From Protopterus annectens (Eukaryota; Chordata; Ceratodontiformes; Protopteridae), in assembly GCF_019279795.1 (NCBI RefSeq), contig NC_056725.1:1747701626-1747765625 (forward strand): a stretch of DNA of 64,000 nucleotides, read 5' to 3'. Both the position numbers and the translations under genes were made by a program. Below the pieces are notes generated by a model, which searched no databases, was not told where the DNA came from, and saw only the letters and a list, made by a program, of their open reading frames with translations. Below, one piece after another: positions 1 through 9,973 of this stretch (the stretch's first letter is position 1; each line of letters starts with the position of its first letter).

Positions 1-161
1 GATTTATTTCCGCACCAACTATCCCAAGCCTTCTCTCTTAGATGTTCATCGTGTTACCCTGCTGCAGTCATCACACTTGGGTTATCCTGTCGTCAGGCAG
101 TCCCGCAGTCATCCGGAATTCCAAAGTCTTGGTCCGGTGTCGGTTGCTGTCGCCTCTTCCC

Positions 162-190
162 TGACGTCAGTGTGCTAGGGGTATATATAA
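162..190 (+). promoter_or_regulatory. Putative DIRS promoter: CRE-like palindrome and TATA box
   Basis: The leader has the palindrome TGACGTCA at 162-169, the consensus CREB/ATF site, followed 13 bp later by a TATATATAA stretch at 182-190. The Gag ORF opens about 170 bp downstream. The second DIRS copy keeps a near match (TGACGTCG near 20799) at the comparable place but no clear TATA box. The promoter role is inference. Confidence 0.4.
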
Positions 191-359
191 TGCAACCAAC
201 ACCATTTTCTTCGGTCTTTCTTGCCGCGCGGTGCCCGAAGCAGAAGCAGTTCGCAAGTGCCGGTCGGCCGACTCCTGAGATTTTCGAATTTGAATTTCAG
301 ATCGAAGTCTTCTATAAAGCTAAGTACCCCGTTGGGGAAACTTTTCTTGCCTCAGACCG

Positions 360-2082
360 ATGTCAGAAAAAGTTAACAATTGTATTTCTTGTGGGAAGCA
401 AATACCTCATAAGGATTTTCATTCTTATTGCATACCTTGCCTAGGCCCAGACCACGACGTCACTTCTTGTCGGTTTTGTGCTAGGTTTAATAAGCGTACT
501 ATTAAAAGACGCTTTGATTTCGCATGACACTACTTCGGTAGGAAATTTAACTTCACCATGCCGTCGGAGCAACCGACTACCGGCGTGCACAAAAAACGCA
601 GGGATAAGGACAGACAGCCCAGGCCTAAGCCAGATTCCGAGGCCTCGGCCGATCCGGTCTCCGGTCCTCAGTGAGGCTCCGACGCAGCCCCTGACTACTG
701 CAGATCTGGAACCCGAGACCGCTACGGAAATTTGGACGGAATGTACCAGGCCGACGCAGCATTTTACTTCAGGCCCTTCCGACGACTTTGCTACAAAAGA
801 CGTCGGTACTACAGAAGCGCCATTGGTTTCTGAAGGCATTTTCAGACCGACGACTATCACCATTAAAACGTTTTCTAAGTTGAAGACTCCTTCTAAATCT
901 AAAAGGACTGCATTTCAGTCTCCTGTTCAAGGCCCCATGCCTAAGAAACAGATGCTCAAAATGGCTGAAGATTTGATTTCTTTAATCAGGGGTTCCCAGC
1001 CCCCTCCTGACAAAAGGCCTAGACAAGAGGAAGATTATGCATCCTCTGAGCAAATGTCCATTTCTTCAGACTCCTCTGAGGACCAAGACTACTCCTTCTC
1101 TCCTTATGAAGATTCTGATGCTGAGGACTCTATTCCCTCAGCTTCTCCTCCTGAAGACTACTCCTTTGGGGAAACTTTACACACTATGAGGGAACATTTT
1201 CACTGGGAAGGTCAGGACTACTCTGATTCAAAGAAAAGGCTCAGAGAATTTCTTTTACTCCCCCAACACAGACCACTTGCCATTCCACCAGTTTTGGACA
1301 TTGTGGATGATGTCTGTTTAGAATCCAGTTTCAACCCAGACTCTCTACCTCCTGCTCCGGTTAAGCCAAACAGACACTATAGAGTGCCTGATTCCCACAA
1401 ATTTCTTTACAAAAGCCCTGTAGCTGACCCAGAGACTGTCTCACAGGGTCCCAAGGGGGCTAAGGCTTCTATGGCTAAAAACCCAGTACCTTCCGAGAGG
1501 GATTCCAGAGCACTAGACAGGTGGGGGAAAAAGGTTTACACCTCAGCCACACTAGCTATGACGGCACTGAATTGTCAATTTCACATGCTTAAGTATCAGC
1601 AATTTCTAATCTCTCAGTTAAAGTAAAGAATAACCTCTCTCCCTCAACAATCTGAATTGAAAGAATTACAGGATCTGTTGCATGCCACTGAGCAGGTGGG
1701 CAAACATACCTTACAATGTGGGTTTGATTCTTTGGAGGCCTCCTGCAGAGCAGCTGTCACTGGGTCTGTTATACGTAGGCATACTTGGTTAAAGGAACAA
1801 ACTGATCATGTTAAAGCAAAACTACTAGATGCTCCCTTACAGCAAGATGTTCTTTTTGGAGTTAAAGCAGAAGAAGTTTTAAAGAAAATGGAAGATGAGG
1901 CAAAATCTATGCAGACAGTCAAAGATTTCCTACAAGTACAACCCCCTCGCTTCAGCAGAAACTGGCCAACAAAAATTGGTCCTTTCCAGCCACTGACAGA
2001 CCACAGAGGGGTAAATACAGACACCCAAGAGGCAGAGGACAACCACAAGCCCAGTATAAACCTCGCCAATGGGGCTCTATAA
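360..2082 (+). pseudogene. DIRS Gag-like ORF, disrupted
   Basis: The ATG at 360 opens a protein starting MSEKVNNCISCGKQIPHKD, with paired CxxC motifs in the first 45 residues and a basic tail, probably a zinc-binding nucleic-acid module. A TGA near 523 ends that frame. The reading continues in another frame from about 480 to a TAA at 1624-1626, then in the same frame to 2082. The middle contains an acidic, serine-rich stretch and a proline-rich part. The second copy (21027-22680) shows the same order, which confirms that the pieces form one protein. Function is inferred from position. At least one frameshift and two stops make it non-functional. Confidence 0.82.
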
Positions 2083-2166
2083 CACAGAAGGGAGGAGAAG
2101 ACAGGTCTCAAACCACCAGAAGGCAAACTCAATGACTTACACCTCATCTGGCCAAGCAGTACTCTC

Positions 2167-4033
2167 TTGCCAGCCCCCTTGGGGGGTAAACTCGCACTTT
2201 TTGCAGACAACTGGCACATTGTCACAAAGAACAAATGGGTCCTAGACATAATTTTACGAGGATACAGATTCCACTTTCACACCTTGCCAAGGAAAAGAGG
2301 AATGCCAAACCTGCCACAAAATCAATGGGCAGAGGCACAAAAACAAATTACAGCTCTCATGGACATGACAGCCATTCAACTGGTACCTACTCGAGAGCAA
2401 GGTCAAGGATTTTACTCAAGACTCTTTCTAGTGCCCAGAAAGGACAATGCCTGGAGACCAATTCTGGACCTTTCAATTCTAAACACTTACCTACAAGTAC
2501 CCAAATTCAAGATGCTAACACTACAGCAGCTACTTCCCATGTTGGGCAAGGAAGCATGGCTAGTTACGTTGAACCTCAAAGAGGCATACCTGCATGTCCC
2601 TATCAGACAAAGTTGCAGAAGATACCTCCATTTCATTGCAGGTTCAACCCATTACCAATTCTCTGCACTGCCCTTTGGCTTATCTACTGCACCCAGAGTT
2701 TTCACAAAATGCCTGGCACCAGTAATTGCATACTGCAGACAGAGGAATTCAAATATATCCATACCTGGACGACTGCCTCATCCTAGCAGAAAGCAAAGAC
2801 ATTTTCTTACATCATCTGGCCTTTGTAAAGCATCTACTAAACTGCCTGGGGTACACAGTAAACAAGTCAAAACTAGTACCCTCACAAAAAATGACATTCC
2901 TGGGTGCCAGCTTGAATACAACGGCCCAGAAGGCTTATCTTACGCCAGACAAGCAACTACGACTGACTCAATATTTCAAGACAATGGCAACAAAGACCCA
3001 ATTAACTGCAAGAAAAATTCTGCAGGCTTTGGGCTTCATGGCATCTTGCATACTAATAATACCATTTGCAAAGCTGCATATGAGGAAATTAACAGTGGTA
3101 CCTAAAAAGCGTATGGTCTCAACACAGCCACAGCTTGGACACAATGATATCTCTCATTCCCTGCCTATAACAGGAATTTCTATGGTGGTCACAGGCATGT
3201 CAGCTCAACAAGGGTCAGCCTTTCACCTTGCCCCCAGCCAGGCAAACTATCACAACAGATGCTTCAGACTACGCCTGGGGGCACACATGGCAGGACAATG
3301 CATTCAAGGCCTATGGACTGCAGATCAAAGAAATCTGCACATAAATCAAAAAGAGATGCTAGCTGTACAGAAAGCTCTGACAGCCTTCAAGGATCTATTA
3401 CATCCAGGACAACTTGCAATAAAGACGGACAACACCACAGTAATGTGGTACATAAACAAACAAGGGGGTACACATTCTTGCCCTCTATGCAGGCAAGCAA
3501 AGACCTTATGGAACACAGCTCTGGCCTACCAAGTCCAGTTACAAGTTCAATTCCTGCCAGGACAGAAAAACACATTGGCAGACGACCTCAGCAGAAACAT
3601 CAAGGATCCCCACGAGTGGAAACTAGATCCACAAATATTTGCAATGATAACTCAAAAATGGGGCCTTCCAGACATAGACCTGTTCGCCAGTCCTCAAAAC
3701 TATCAACTGACAAAATTTTGTACAAGGACATTTCACCATCAAGCTTGGAAAGTGGACTATCTCTCTTTCATTTGGAAAAACCTGACAGTATATGCCTTCC
3801 CTCCATTGCCTCTCCTCACAAAGGTTCTTTTGAAAGTCAAAAAGGAGAGACCACGACTGATTCTCATAGCCCCAGACTGGCCACACCAGCACTGGTATCT
3901 GCTATTGGAAAATATGGCCCACAGCCCACCATGGATATTGCCTCCAATCCCCCATTTGCGCACACAACAAAACAATCAGATTCTTCACAGCCAACTCAAA
4001 ACTTTAAATCTGGCTGCATGGCAAATTATCTAA
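2167..4033 (+). pseudogene. DIRS reverse transcriptase-RNase H, frameshifted
   Basis: Visible RT blocks in order are GFYSRLFLVPRKDNAWRPIL near 2410, a motif A-like VTLNLKEAYLHVP near 2565 where the usual Asp is Asn, FSALPFGLSTAPRVFTKC near 2665, and the catalytic YPYLDD near 2757. The frame changes between 2690 and 2760, so the YLDD box is not in frame with the N-terminal half. The RNase H block TTDASDYAWGAH near 3250-3290 reads in a third frame, so two further small indels lie around it. Downstream, the DIDLFASPQNYQ stretch is characteristic of DIRS proteins after RNase H. The end overlaps the start of the recombinase ORF in another frame, as is usual for DIRS. Confidence 0.9.
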
Positions 4034-4866
4034 ACATCCAACCAGCACCTCTTTCACAAGCAGTTCTGGATGTTATTCTGGAAGCCAGGAGGCCAAGCAC
4101 CAGGAAGGCTTATTCGGACAAATGGAAAAGGTTTTGTGCCTGGAACTAAGCTAAAGGCCAAGACACAATTCAGCCTCACGCGCCTCACATTCTACAGTAT
4201 TTAGCTGAGATGTTGCACAAAGGACTTTCCTTTTCCTCAATTAAAATCCATGCATTGGCTATTTCAGCTCACTACAACAAGGATCCACCTTTATTTTCAC
4301 ATCCTCTACTAAGGCAGTTCCTCAGAGGGGCAAAAAACATTAGACCACCTAGGAGAGCTCCTACACCAACATGGGACCTCAATTTTGTTCTGGAAAAACT
4401 AACGCTACCTCCCTTTGAACCAGCTTTCTCTGCAGATCTACAGTTCCTATCATGGAAGACTGCCCTGCTCCTAGCAATAACTTCAGCTAGAAGAGTCTCA
4501 GAGCTACACGCACTAATGGCAGTGGAACCTTTCCTCATTTTTCATCAAGACAGAGTTTCTCTACGAACTAATCCTTCCTTTATGCCTAAGGTGGTTTCCA
4601 GTGTAGCTTTAAATCAAACCATACACTTACCCACCTTCTTCCCCAATCCACAGAACAAAGGTGAGAGACTCCTGCATTCCTTGGACATTCACAGGCAGCT
4701 TTGTTACTATTTGGACAAAACTAAGGCTTTCAGAAAATCTGACCAGCTCTTTGTATCCTATGCTACAGCTTCTCAAGGGAAGGCTATATCAAAGCAGACC
4801 ATTTCTAAATGGATAGGTCATTGCATACGTTTCTGCTATACCCATCATGGGAAACCAGTTCTAGGG
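4018..4866 (+). pseudogene. DIRS tyrosine recombinase, truncated
   Basis: The reading from the ATG at 4018 contains the N-terminal SAM-like region (RRPSTRKAYSDKWKRFCAW), is broken by one TAA at 4147-4149, and continues in the same frame to 4878. The catalytic Arg lies in TSARRVSELHAL near 4480-4510. The C-terminal box with HxxR and the nucleophilic Tyr is absent, because the DIRS sequence ends shortly after HHGKPV near 4860 and LINE sequence follows. The family normally joins a circular cDNA to the target. This copy cannot do so. Confidence 0.88.
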
Positions 4867-5340
4867 GAAAGTTTCTGAGGTGCCCAGTTGCAGTGACTGA
4901 CTGAGTATGGATGTAAAGGTTTGGGTGTTGACATTTTTCTTATTACGGATATGACGATAAGTGATGCATTTATTTACGTTGCCTAAGAAAGTAGGTTGGG
5001 ATGTGGTCACTGACACGGTTAGGAAGGCAACCAGAATATTGAGAGGGATGGGTTATTAGAGTCCAGTCTAGGATGGACTGCCTATTTGAGGTTTTATCTA
5101 TTCTGGTGGAACTTTGTATGATTTGGGTAAAGCCATGTAAGGTTATGTGGTTAGTGGGATTCTTTGAATTATAAGTGAGCCAATCTGTATTAAAATCACC
5201 CATGCCGATTGTTTCCTGGGGTAGTGTTTCAGAGGTCCAGTGGAGGATATGTTTTATAGTGGTCAGGTTATTACCAGGTGGAATATATGTTCTTACTATG
5301 ACTAAATATTTTTTGGAATTAAAGTTTAGTCCGGAGTAGA
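4866..5340 (-). repeat. 475-bp direct repeat, left copy (LINE endonuclease fragment)
   Basis: This segment matches 11120-11594 in the same orientation with about six mismatches counted by eye. On the minus strand it encodes part of an apurinic-type LINE endonuclease (GDFNTDWL, later a VSDH box) running into the linker toward the RT. The match begins at the DIRS junction and ends exactly where the Penelope-like element begins (5341). The right copy continues into further LINE sequence, so the pair frames the Penelope-like element like a target duplication. Confidence 0.9.
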
Positions 5341-5390
5341 TGATAAAAGAAAAACCTCGGACTCACCACGAAATAAACTAAATTAAACTT

Positions 5391-5445
5391 TAATCGGTAA
5401 GCGCTTTCACGTATCTATGATACGCTTCCTCAGACCATGACATTA
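5391..5445 (-). ncRNA. Minimal hammerhead ribozyme, downstream pseudo-LTR
   Basis: Read on the minus strand, the hammerhead core is in order: CTGAGGA (C3 U4 G5 A6 N7 G8 A9; plus-strand 5427-5433), a stem II of CGTATC/GATACG with an ATA loop plus an A-T pair beside the core, then GAAA. Stem III is the self-complementary AGCGCT (5400-5405), three pairs with no loop. A U follows at the cleavage position, then ACC pairing with GGT of stem I, extended by TAAT/ATTA across a bulge. Hammerheads with tiny stem III are known in Penelope-like elements and are thought to act as dimers. Activity here is inferred. Confidence 0.75.
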
Positions 5446-5729
5446 GATTAAAAACAGCAAGCTTAAATAGTACTACATCCTCATTACACAATATGATCAA
5501 ATAATTAATTATTCAATTAAGCTTACTCTAGGAGTGAGCTTTTTAAAGAGATAGTTCATTAAGCTTGTATTCAAAGTACCTTTAGATAAAGTTAAAAAAG
5601 TACATTTAAATATGTTTAAAAAACCAAGCTGCAGCTTAGTAACTATGCTGACATTAAAACCTTCATATTAGCTTAAAACACACTAGTGCAAAGTCTACCT
5701 AGTTGATAAGCTTACAAATGTAAGAAATA

Positions 5730-5730
<1 letters not shown>

Positions 5731-5795
<65 letters not shown>
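5731..5795. repeat. (AT)n microsatellite in pseudo-LTR
   Basis: Perfect or near-perfect AT dinucleotide run. The partner pseudo-LTR has a shorter run at about 10709-10744, so the tract has changed length since insertion. Confidence 0.95.
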
Positions 5796-5799
<4 letters not shown>

Positions 5800-6390
5800 C
5801 AATATATCAATAAATATAGTCCCTATTTAGGAACAATAACAGATAGCTTTGTAGTTATTAAATAAATACATATAACCTTCAGGCTGGACAAAAAACAGCC
5901 TATCATTAATAAAAAAAATTTTAACTAGTTAAAACTCCATATCTTAATCTGGCAAGAGACATAAAAAATATATAGAAACGAACAAATATTCAGACTTGGT
6001 AAAAAGCGCAACTTCATCAGATAAAAATATATCTTAAACAAGGAAGGTACTAAGGTATACAGAAATAAATAAATACAATAATGCTCATATGCATAAACAT
6101 AATGAATACTAAAATATTGTGACTAATAAAATATAATGAAAACATGGAAGCTCATGTATATACCTGTGCTTATATGAAAATAAAAATACTTTGGTATACA
6201 TGATAGATCTGAACATGCACGTAGATATAAAGCTTTGTGAATGCATAAATAAATATTCAAAATGTTCAAAATATAAAAAAACTCATATGAACAGTTATTC
6301 ATATAGATATAATAAATAAAGACCTAGTATAAATTACAACCATGAAACTGTCTGCATAATCTTCTAATAATGTCCTAAAATAAAAGCAAA

Positions 6391-8667
6391 TCATTTCCTC
6401 AGGGCCAAATGCGATCTTAAAGAAACATAAGTATTCAACCCTGGGGGATAGTGTGCTTTCAATTTAAAAATCCAGCGTAACTCCTTGGTCTCTAACAAAT
6501 TCATAAAATCTCCACCTTTCCCACTCTCTCTAACTATCTGCAATACTCTAAATACGAAAGAATGGTTGGGATAGGATATGACATGCTTAGCCAAGGCATT
6601 CAATTCGTTCTTGTTCTTGATATCATATTGATGGTTGTATATTCTGTTCTTTAGCTTTCTCTTGGTCAGGCCAATATAGAAAGCTGAACAAGAATCACAC
6701 GTTGCTATGTATATTAGACCTGTAGTCTCACAAGTAGCTTCAAACCTGGGTACAAAAAGATAGTTAACTGTAGGATGCCTAAATAGTTGTTCCTTAGAAA
6801 TAAATTTGCAATAATTGCAATGATTGCAGGGGAAGGTGCCATGTCTAGTATAACATAAGTGCTTCATGGGGGATACTTCAGGCAACCTGTCACACAACAA
6901 TCTTTTTAAGTTGCTGTTATTCCTATAAGTAAAAGCCGGTCTTTTACCTACCAATTTTAAAGTTTGTGGATCAGTGGTTAAAATCTTCCAATTATTTGAG
7001 ATAATATCTTTCAAAGAAAGAAAATCATTAGTGTATGTAGTTAGGAAGTGTAACCTATCTGTCGATTCTTTATAAAGCCTATTAAAACTCTTGTCTGTAA
7101 AGGTTGCAACTCTAGCTTCCTTGTTCAGTGATAGAGCATCTCTCAAAACCTTCTTTCTAATACTCTGAACCAGATCTTTGTCATAACTCCTATCAATAAA
7201 GATCTTTTCTAATTTATCTGCTTCTAAGGCTAGATCCTTCTCATCCTTACATAACTTCAAAATTCTAAGGAACTGGCTTTTGACGATACCTCTAAACGTG
7301 TGGCGTGGATGCATGCTATTGTATGACAAAATGGTGTTCTTCCAGCAAGTCTTCCTATGCAACTTAGGTACCAGTCTTCCCCCTCTAATGTCTAAAGTGA
7401 TATCCAGGAAACTAACTGAGTCATACGATGCTTCAATGGTAAACCTTAGAAAATGTGTAGTAGACTCAAGGTATTCCTTAAACAGAAGAAACTCTTCTAA
7501 GGTACCATCCCAAACAATTAGAATATCATCCACGAATCGCCTGTATAATAAGATTCTACTAAAACATTGATGGTTAAATACAAACTGTCTCTCCCACTGG
7601 TAAACCACAAGATTGGCATACGTATTAGCACAGGGGGTGCCCATAGCTATACCCAACTCTTGCAGAAATAGGCACCCCCTGAAACTAAAAACGTTATTGT
7701 ACAACACCAGGTCTAAAAGTTGGCAAATAAGTATTACTTGATTCGTGTCAAAAGCTGGAAATATCTGTAGCAATTCCCTAACTGACTGTATACCCTCCTC
7801 ATTGGGTATACTGGTGAAAAGGCTCTGAACATCCATAGTAATAAGTAGATGCTGATTTTTTACTAGCTCTATATCCATACTGTCTATAAAAGCTATAAGT
7901 TCATATGTATCTTTCAAAATACTGGGAATTTCTGATAAAATGGGTCTAAGTGTATCTTCTAAATAAGCTGAGATGTTCTCCGTAGACCATTTGCTTCCTG
8001 ACACTATCGGTCGTAGTGGGGGTGGGAGGACATGTTTGTGCATTTTAGGCAATCCCTTTATTATAGGTATATGGGGCCACTCATTATAAAAGTAATCATA
8101 CAGTTCCTTTGTGATCTGATGACACATCAGCAGATCATACAAAGTATCTTGAACCTGTTTGATTATTTTATCTAGCCTCGCCTGATCTATCTGAGAATAA
8201 GTAAAGGTATCAGATAACATGGAAAGCATAAGACTCACATACTGCTCAGTATCAAGTATAACGATACCCCCTCCCTTGTCCGCTGGTCTTAGTGTTAAAG
8301 TTGGCTCATTCATAAAATAGTGTAGAGATCTCTTTTCATTTTCTGACATATTAAAATAAGCACATTTTCTTAAGCCTCCATAAAAATATTCATATAAGTC
8401 TTGCTCACAAGTTTTTATAAAACAATCAACGTGAGCTGGTAATATAGGAGAAAAAGCACTTTTCTTCTTATGCTTGGGTATGCTGAACGATGCCGGATTA
8501 ATCTCATCAGCAGAACCAGTCTTAAAATACAACTTTAAGGCCACTGTTCTACCAAACATGCGAACGTCAGTTAAAATATCTGATAAATTACTTCCCTGAG
8601 AGGGAACGAAAGAAAGCCCTCTGTTCAGAAGGCTCATGTCATTGATTGTGAGTACATACCTAGACAA
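6391..8667 (-). CDS. Penelope-like reverse transcriptase with GIY-YIG endonuclease
   Basis: An intact 758-residue ORF. Residues 1-130 form an N-terminal extension. The RT core has a motif A-like TMDVQSLFT (277-285), GIAMGTP (339-345) and the catalytic RFVDDIL (377-383). A Cys cluster CNHCNYC (614-620) precedes the nuclease. The GIY-YIG domain shows LIYIATC (651-657), FYIGLTK (663-669), the Arg-bearing KNRIYNH (673-679) and a Glu in LLETKELRW (724-732), so all expected catalytic positions look present. The protein would nick DNA and prime reverse transcription of its own RNA. ORF1 ends 17 bp upstream. No stop or frameshift is visible, so it may still encode active protein. Confidence 0.95.
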   Translation of the reverse strand: MSRYVLTINDMSLLNRGLSFVPSQGSNLSDILTDVRMFGRTVALKLYFKTGSADEINPASFSIPKHKKKSAFSPILPAHVDCFIKTCEQDLYEYFYGGLRKCAYFNMSENEKRSLHYFMNEPTLTLRPADKGGGIVILDTEQYVSLMLSMLSDTFTYSQIDQARLDKIIKQVQDTLYDLLMCHQITKELYDYFYNEWPHIPIIKGLPKMHKHVLPPPLRPIVSGSKWSTENISAYLEDTLRPILSEIPSILKDTYELIAFIDSMDIELVKNQHLLITMDVQSLFTSIPNEEGIQSVRELLQIFPAFDTNQVILICQLLDLVLYNNVFSFRGCLFLQELGIAMGTPCANTYANLVVYQWERQFVFNHQCFSRILLYRRFVDDILIVWDGTLEEFLLFKEYLESTTHFLRFTIEASYDSVSFLDITLDIRGGRLVPKLHRKTCWKNTILSYNSMHPRHTFRGIVKSQFLRILKLCKDEKDLALEADKLEKIFIDRSYDKDLVQSIRKKVLRDALSLNKEARVATFTDKSFNRLYKESTDRLHFLTTYTNDFLSLKDIISNNWKILTTDPQTLKLVGKRPAFTYRNNSNLKRLLCDRLPEVSPMKHLCYTRHGTFPCNHCNYCKFISKEQLFRHPTVNYLFVPRFEATCETTGLIYIATCDSCSAFYIGLTKRKLKNRIYNHQYDIKNKNELNALAKHVISYPNHSFVFRVLQIVRESGKGGDFMNLLETKELRWIFKLKAHYPPGLNTYVSLRSHLALRK

Positions 8668-8684
8668 ATTGAAATAGAGTGGTT

Positions 8685-9704
8685 CTAGGGTCTCTGTCTT
8701 CTTCTTGGTTGCGCAAAAGTTTCTCCTGAAAGCTTCCGCTTCTTCCTTTCCCAGCTCTCTGCCCGGTCGCGTTGAAAGACAGTTTTTCTTATAGGAAGTG
8801 GTAAAAAATGGGAATCATCCATAGCTGCAACATTGCGTATAGCCCCTGCTTTCCTTATAGCTCCTAAATTACGATTCACCTCCTGATTAGGCAAAGGTGT
8901 AGAAAAAACTGTGGCTGAATCTATGGTAGTGGGTAACTCAGGAGGTGTAACGAATGCTTCATCTGAAACTTCACTAGCAGAAGCTACTGCTGGGGCCGTA
9001 GATGAAGATCCAATCGAATTCGACGCTACTAGTGTATATTCAGATGGCGCTGGATTTGGAACTTGGTTCTCAGTTTGTATAACGCGATCCGTTCTCCTCG
9101 GCCAAATGAAGACATTTCCGGTGGCAAAATCCATATGGTCACGTTGCAATTTGCGATGTTTGATCTGTTGTAATTTTAAAGCATAATTGTTGACTTGTCT
9201 GTACACTGAATCAAGTCTTTTTTGACAGAATTCTTCTTGAAACGTGTCCTTAATTTCTTGATTAAGTAAATTAACTTGTGATAACAACTGACTTTCAATA
9301 GGGCCAAAATAGTCCAATAAAAGTTGCATATACTTATAGCCAGTCTCAAGGTTAATTTCCTGCCACTTCTTCAGTAAGGCAGGGTGACTCTCCCCATAAG
9401 TTGGCATGCATAATATACGCATGCCTCTGGGAATTAACCTAAAATGAAGGCAAGCCTCCATGTGCTTGCGTTGCCAGGCTAAACGTTGAAGTTTGAACAA
9501 ATCATTTTCCAGTTGTTTTACTTTTACAGTGAAAAGTTCAATGTTAGCTATAGTTTCAGCTGGTGCTGAAGTGGGTACATTAAAATCCAGTCCCAATAAA
9601 GGATTCTGTGAATTACCCGTTATAACTGTCCATTGTTCCTCTCGGGAGGCAGTCCTCGGTTCTGGATTGTAGTCCAACTCTATGTTTGGATTTGCCATAG
9701 TCAT
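8685..9704 (-). CDS. Penelope-like element ORF1
   Basis: An intact 339-residue ORF ending 17 bp before the RT ORF on the same strand. The N-terminal half (about 60-190) is rich in Leu, Gln, Lys and Glu with heptad-like spacing, suggesting a coiled coil. The middle is Ser/Thr/Pro-rich and probably disordered. The C-terminus is strongly basic (KKRKLSGETFAQPRRRQRP), consistent with nucleic-acid binding or a nuclear signal. Some Penelope-like elements have such an upstream ORF, and an RNA-binding or chaperone role is inference. The first ATG of the open frame is used. An ATG two codons later is equally possible. Confidence 0.8.
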   Translation of the reverse strand: MTMANPNIELDYNPEPRTASREEQWTVITGNSQNPLLGLDFNVPTSAPAETIANIELFTVKVKQLENDLFKLQRLAWQRKHMEACLHFRLIPRGMRILCMPTYGESHPALLKKWQEINLETGYKYMQLLLDYFGPIESQLLSQVNLLNQEIKDTFQEEFCQKRLDSVYRQVNNYALKLQQIKHRKLQRDHMDFATGNVFIWPRRTDRVIQTENQVPNPAPSEYTLVASNSIGSSSTAPAVASASEVSDEAFVTPPELPTTIDSATVFSTPLPNQEVNRNLGAIRKAGAIRNVAAMDDSHFLPLPIRKTVFQRDRAESWERKKRKLSGETFAQPRRRQRP

Positions 9705-9843
9705 GTGCTCGAGCAGATATTAAATAGGCAAAGTAAATGTTCAGAAAAATACTGCACCAGCCAAGGAGTCCTCGGTAAGCAAAAGATAGTAAATGATAAA
9801 AGAAAAACCTCGGACTCACCACGAAATAAACTAAATTAAACTT

Positions 9844-9898
9844 TAATCGGTAAGCGCTTTCACGCATCTATGATACGCTTCCTCAGACCATGACATTA
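9844..9898 (-). ncRNA. Minimal hammerhead ribozyme, upstream pseudo-LTR
   Basis: Same fold as at 5391-5445. The single difference changes one base of stem II (GTATC to GCATC on the + strand), converting a T-A pair to a T-G wobble, so the stem is kept. The core CTGAGGA (complement of 9880-9886), GAAA and the loopless AGCGCT stem III are identical. Two copies per element would let the transcript be trimmed to unit length. Confidence 0.73.
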
Positions 9899-9973
9899 GA
9901 TTAAAAACAGCAAGCTTAAATAGTACTACATCCTCATTACACAATATGATCAAATAATTAATTATTCAATTAA

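Larger units (their letters stand above)
1..4865 (+). mobile_element. DIRS-type tyrosine-recombinase retrotransposon, copy 1 (broken, 3'-truncated)
   Basis: The order leader, Gag-like ORF, RT/RNase H and tyrosine recombinase on one strand is the DIRS arrangement. The family integrates through a recombinase rather than an integrase or target-primed nick. The 5' terminal repeat lies at or beyond the window edge. The 3' end is missing: the recombinase stops near 4865, before its last catalytic residues, where a LINE fragment begins. Stop codons and frameshifts in all three ORFs show it is dead. The Gag and RT are clearly related to the second copy at 20715-24032 but differ at many positions, so these are separate insertions of one family. 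Confidence 0.93.
5341..6166 (-). repeat. Pseudo-LTR, downstream copy
   Basis: This repeats the sequence at 9793-11119 without the later insertion found there. It begins at the end of the 475-bp flank and contains the hammerhead-like fold (5391-5445) and an (AT)n run. It ends at CCTG near 6166, where the element body starts. In element orientation it lies downstream of the RT ORF. Confidence 0.9.

Noticed and set aside
3259..4149. Long + strand open frame overlapping the DIRS RT/RNase H
   Set aside because: It is mostly an out-of-frame reading of the RNase H region. Only its last about 45 codons, from 4018, belong to the recombinase.
9613..9867. Minus-strand open frame overlapping the start of Penelope ORF1
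   Set aside because: It lies in another frame, spans the pseudo-LTR boundary and has no relation to known ORF1 proteins.
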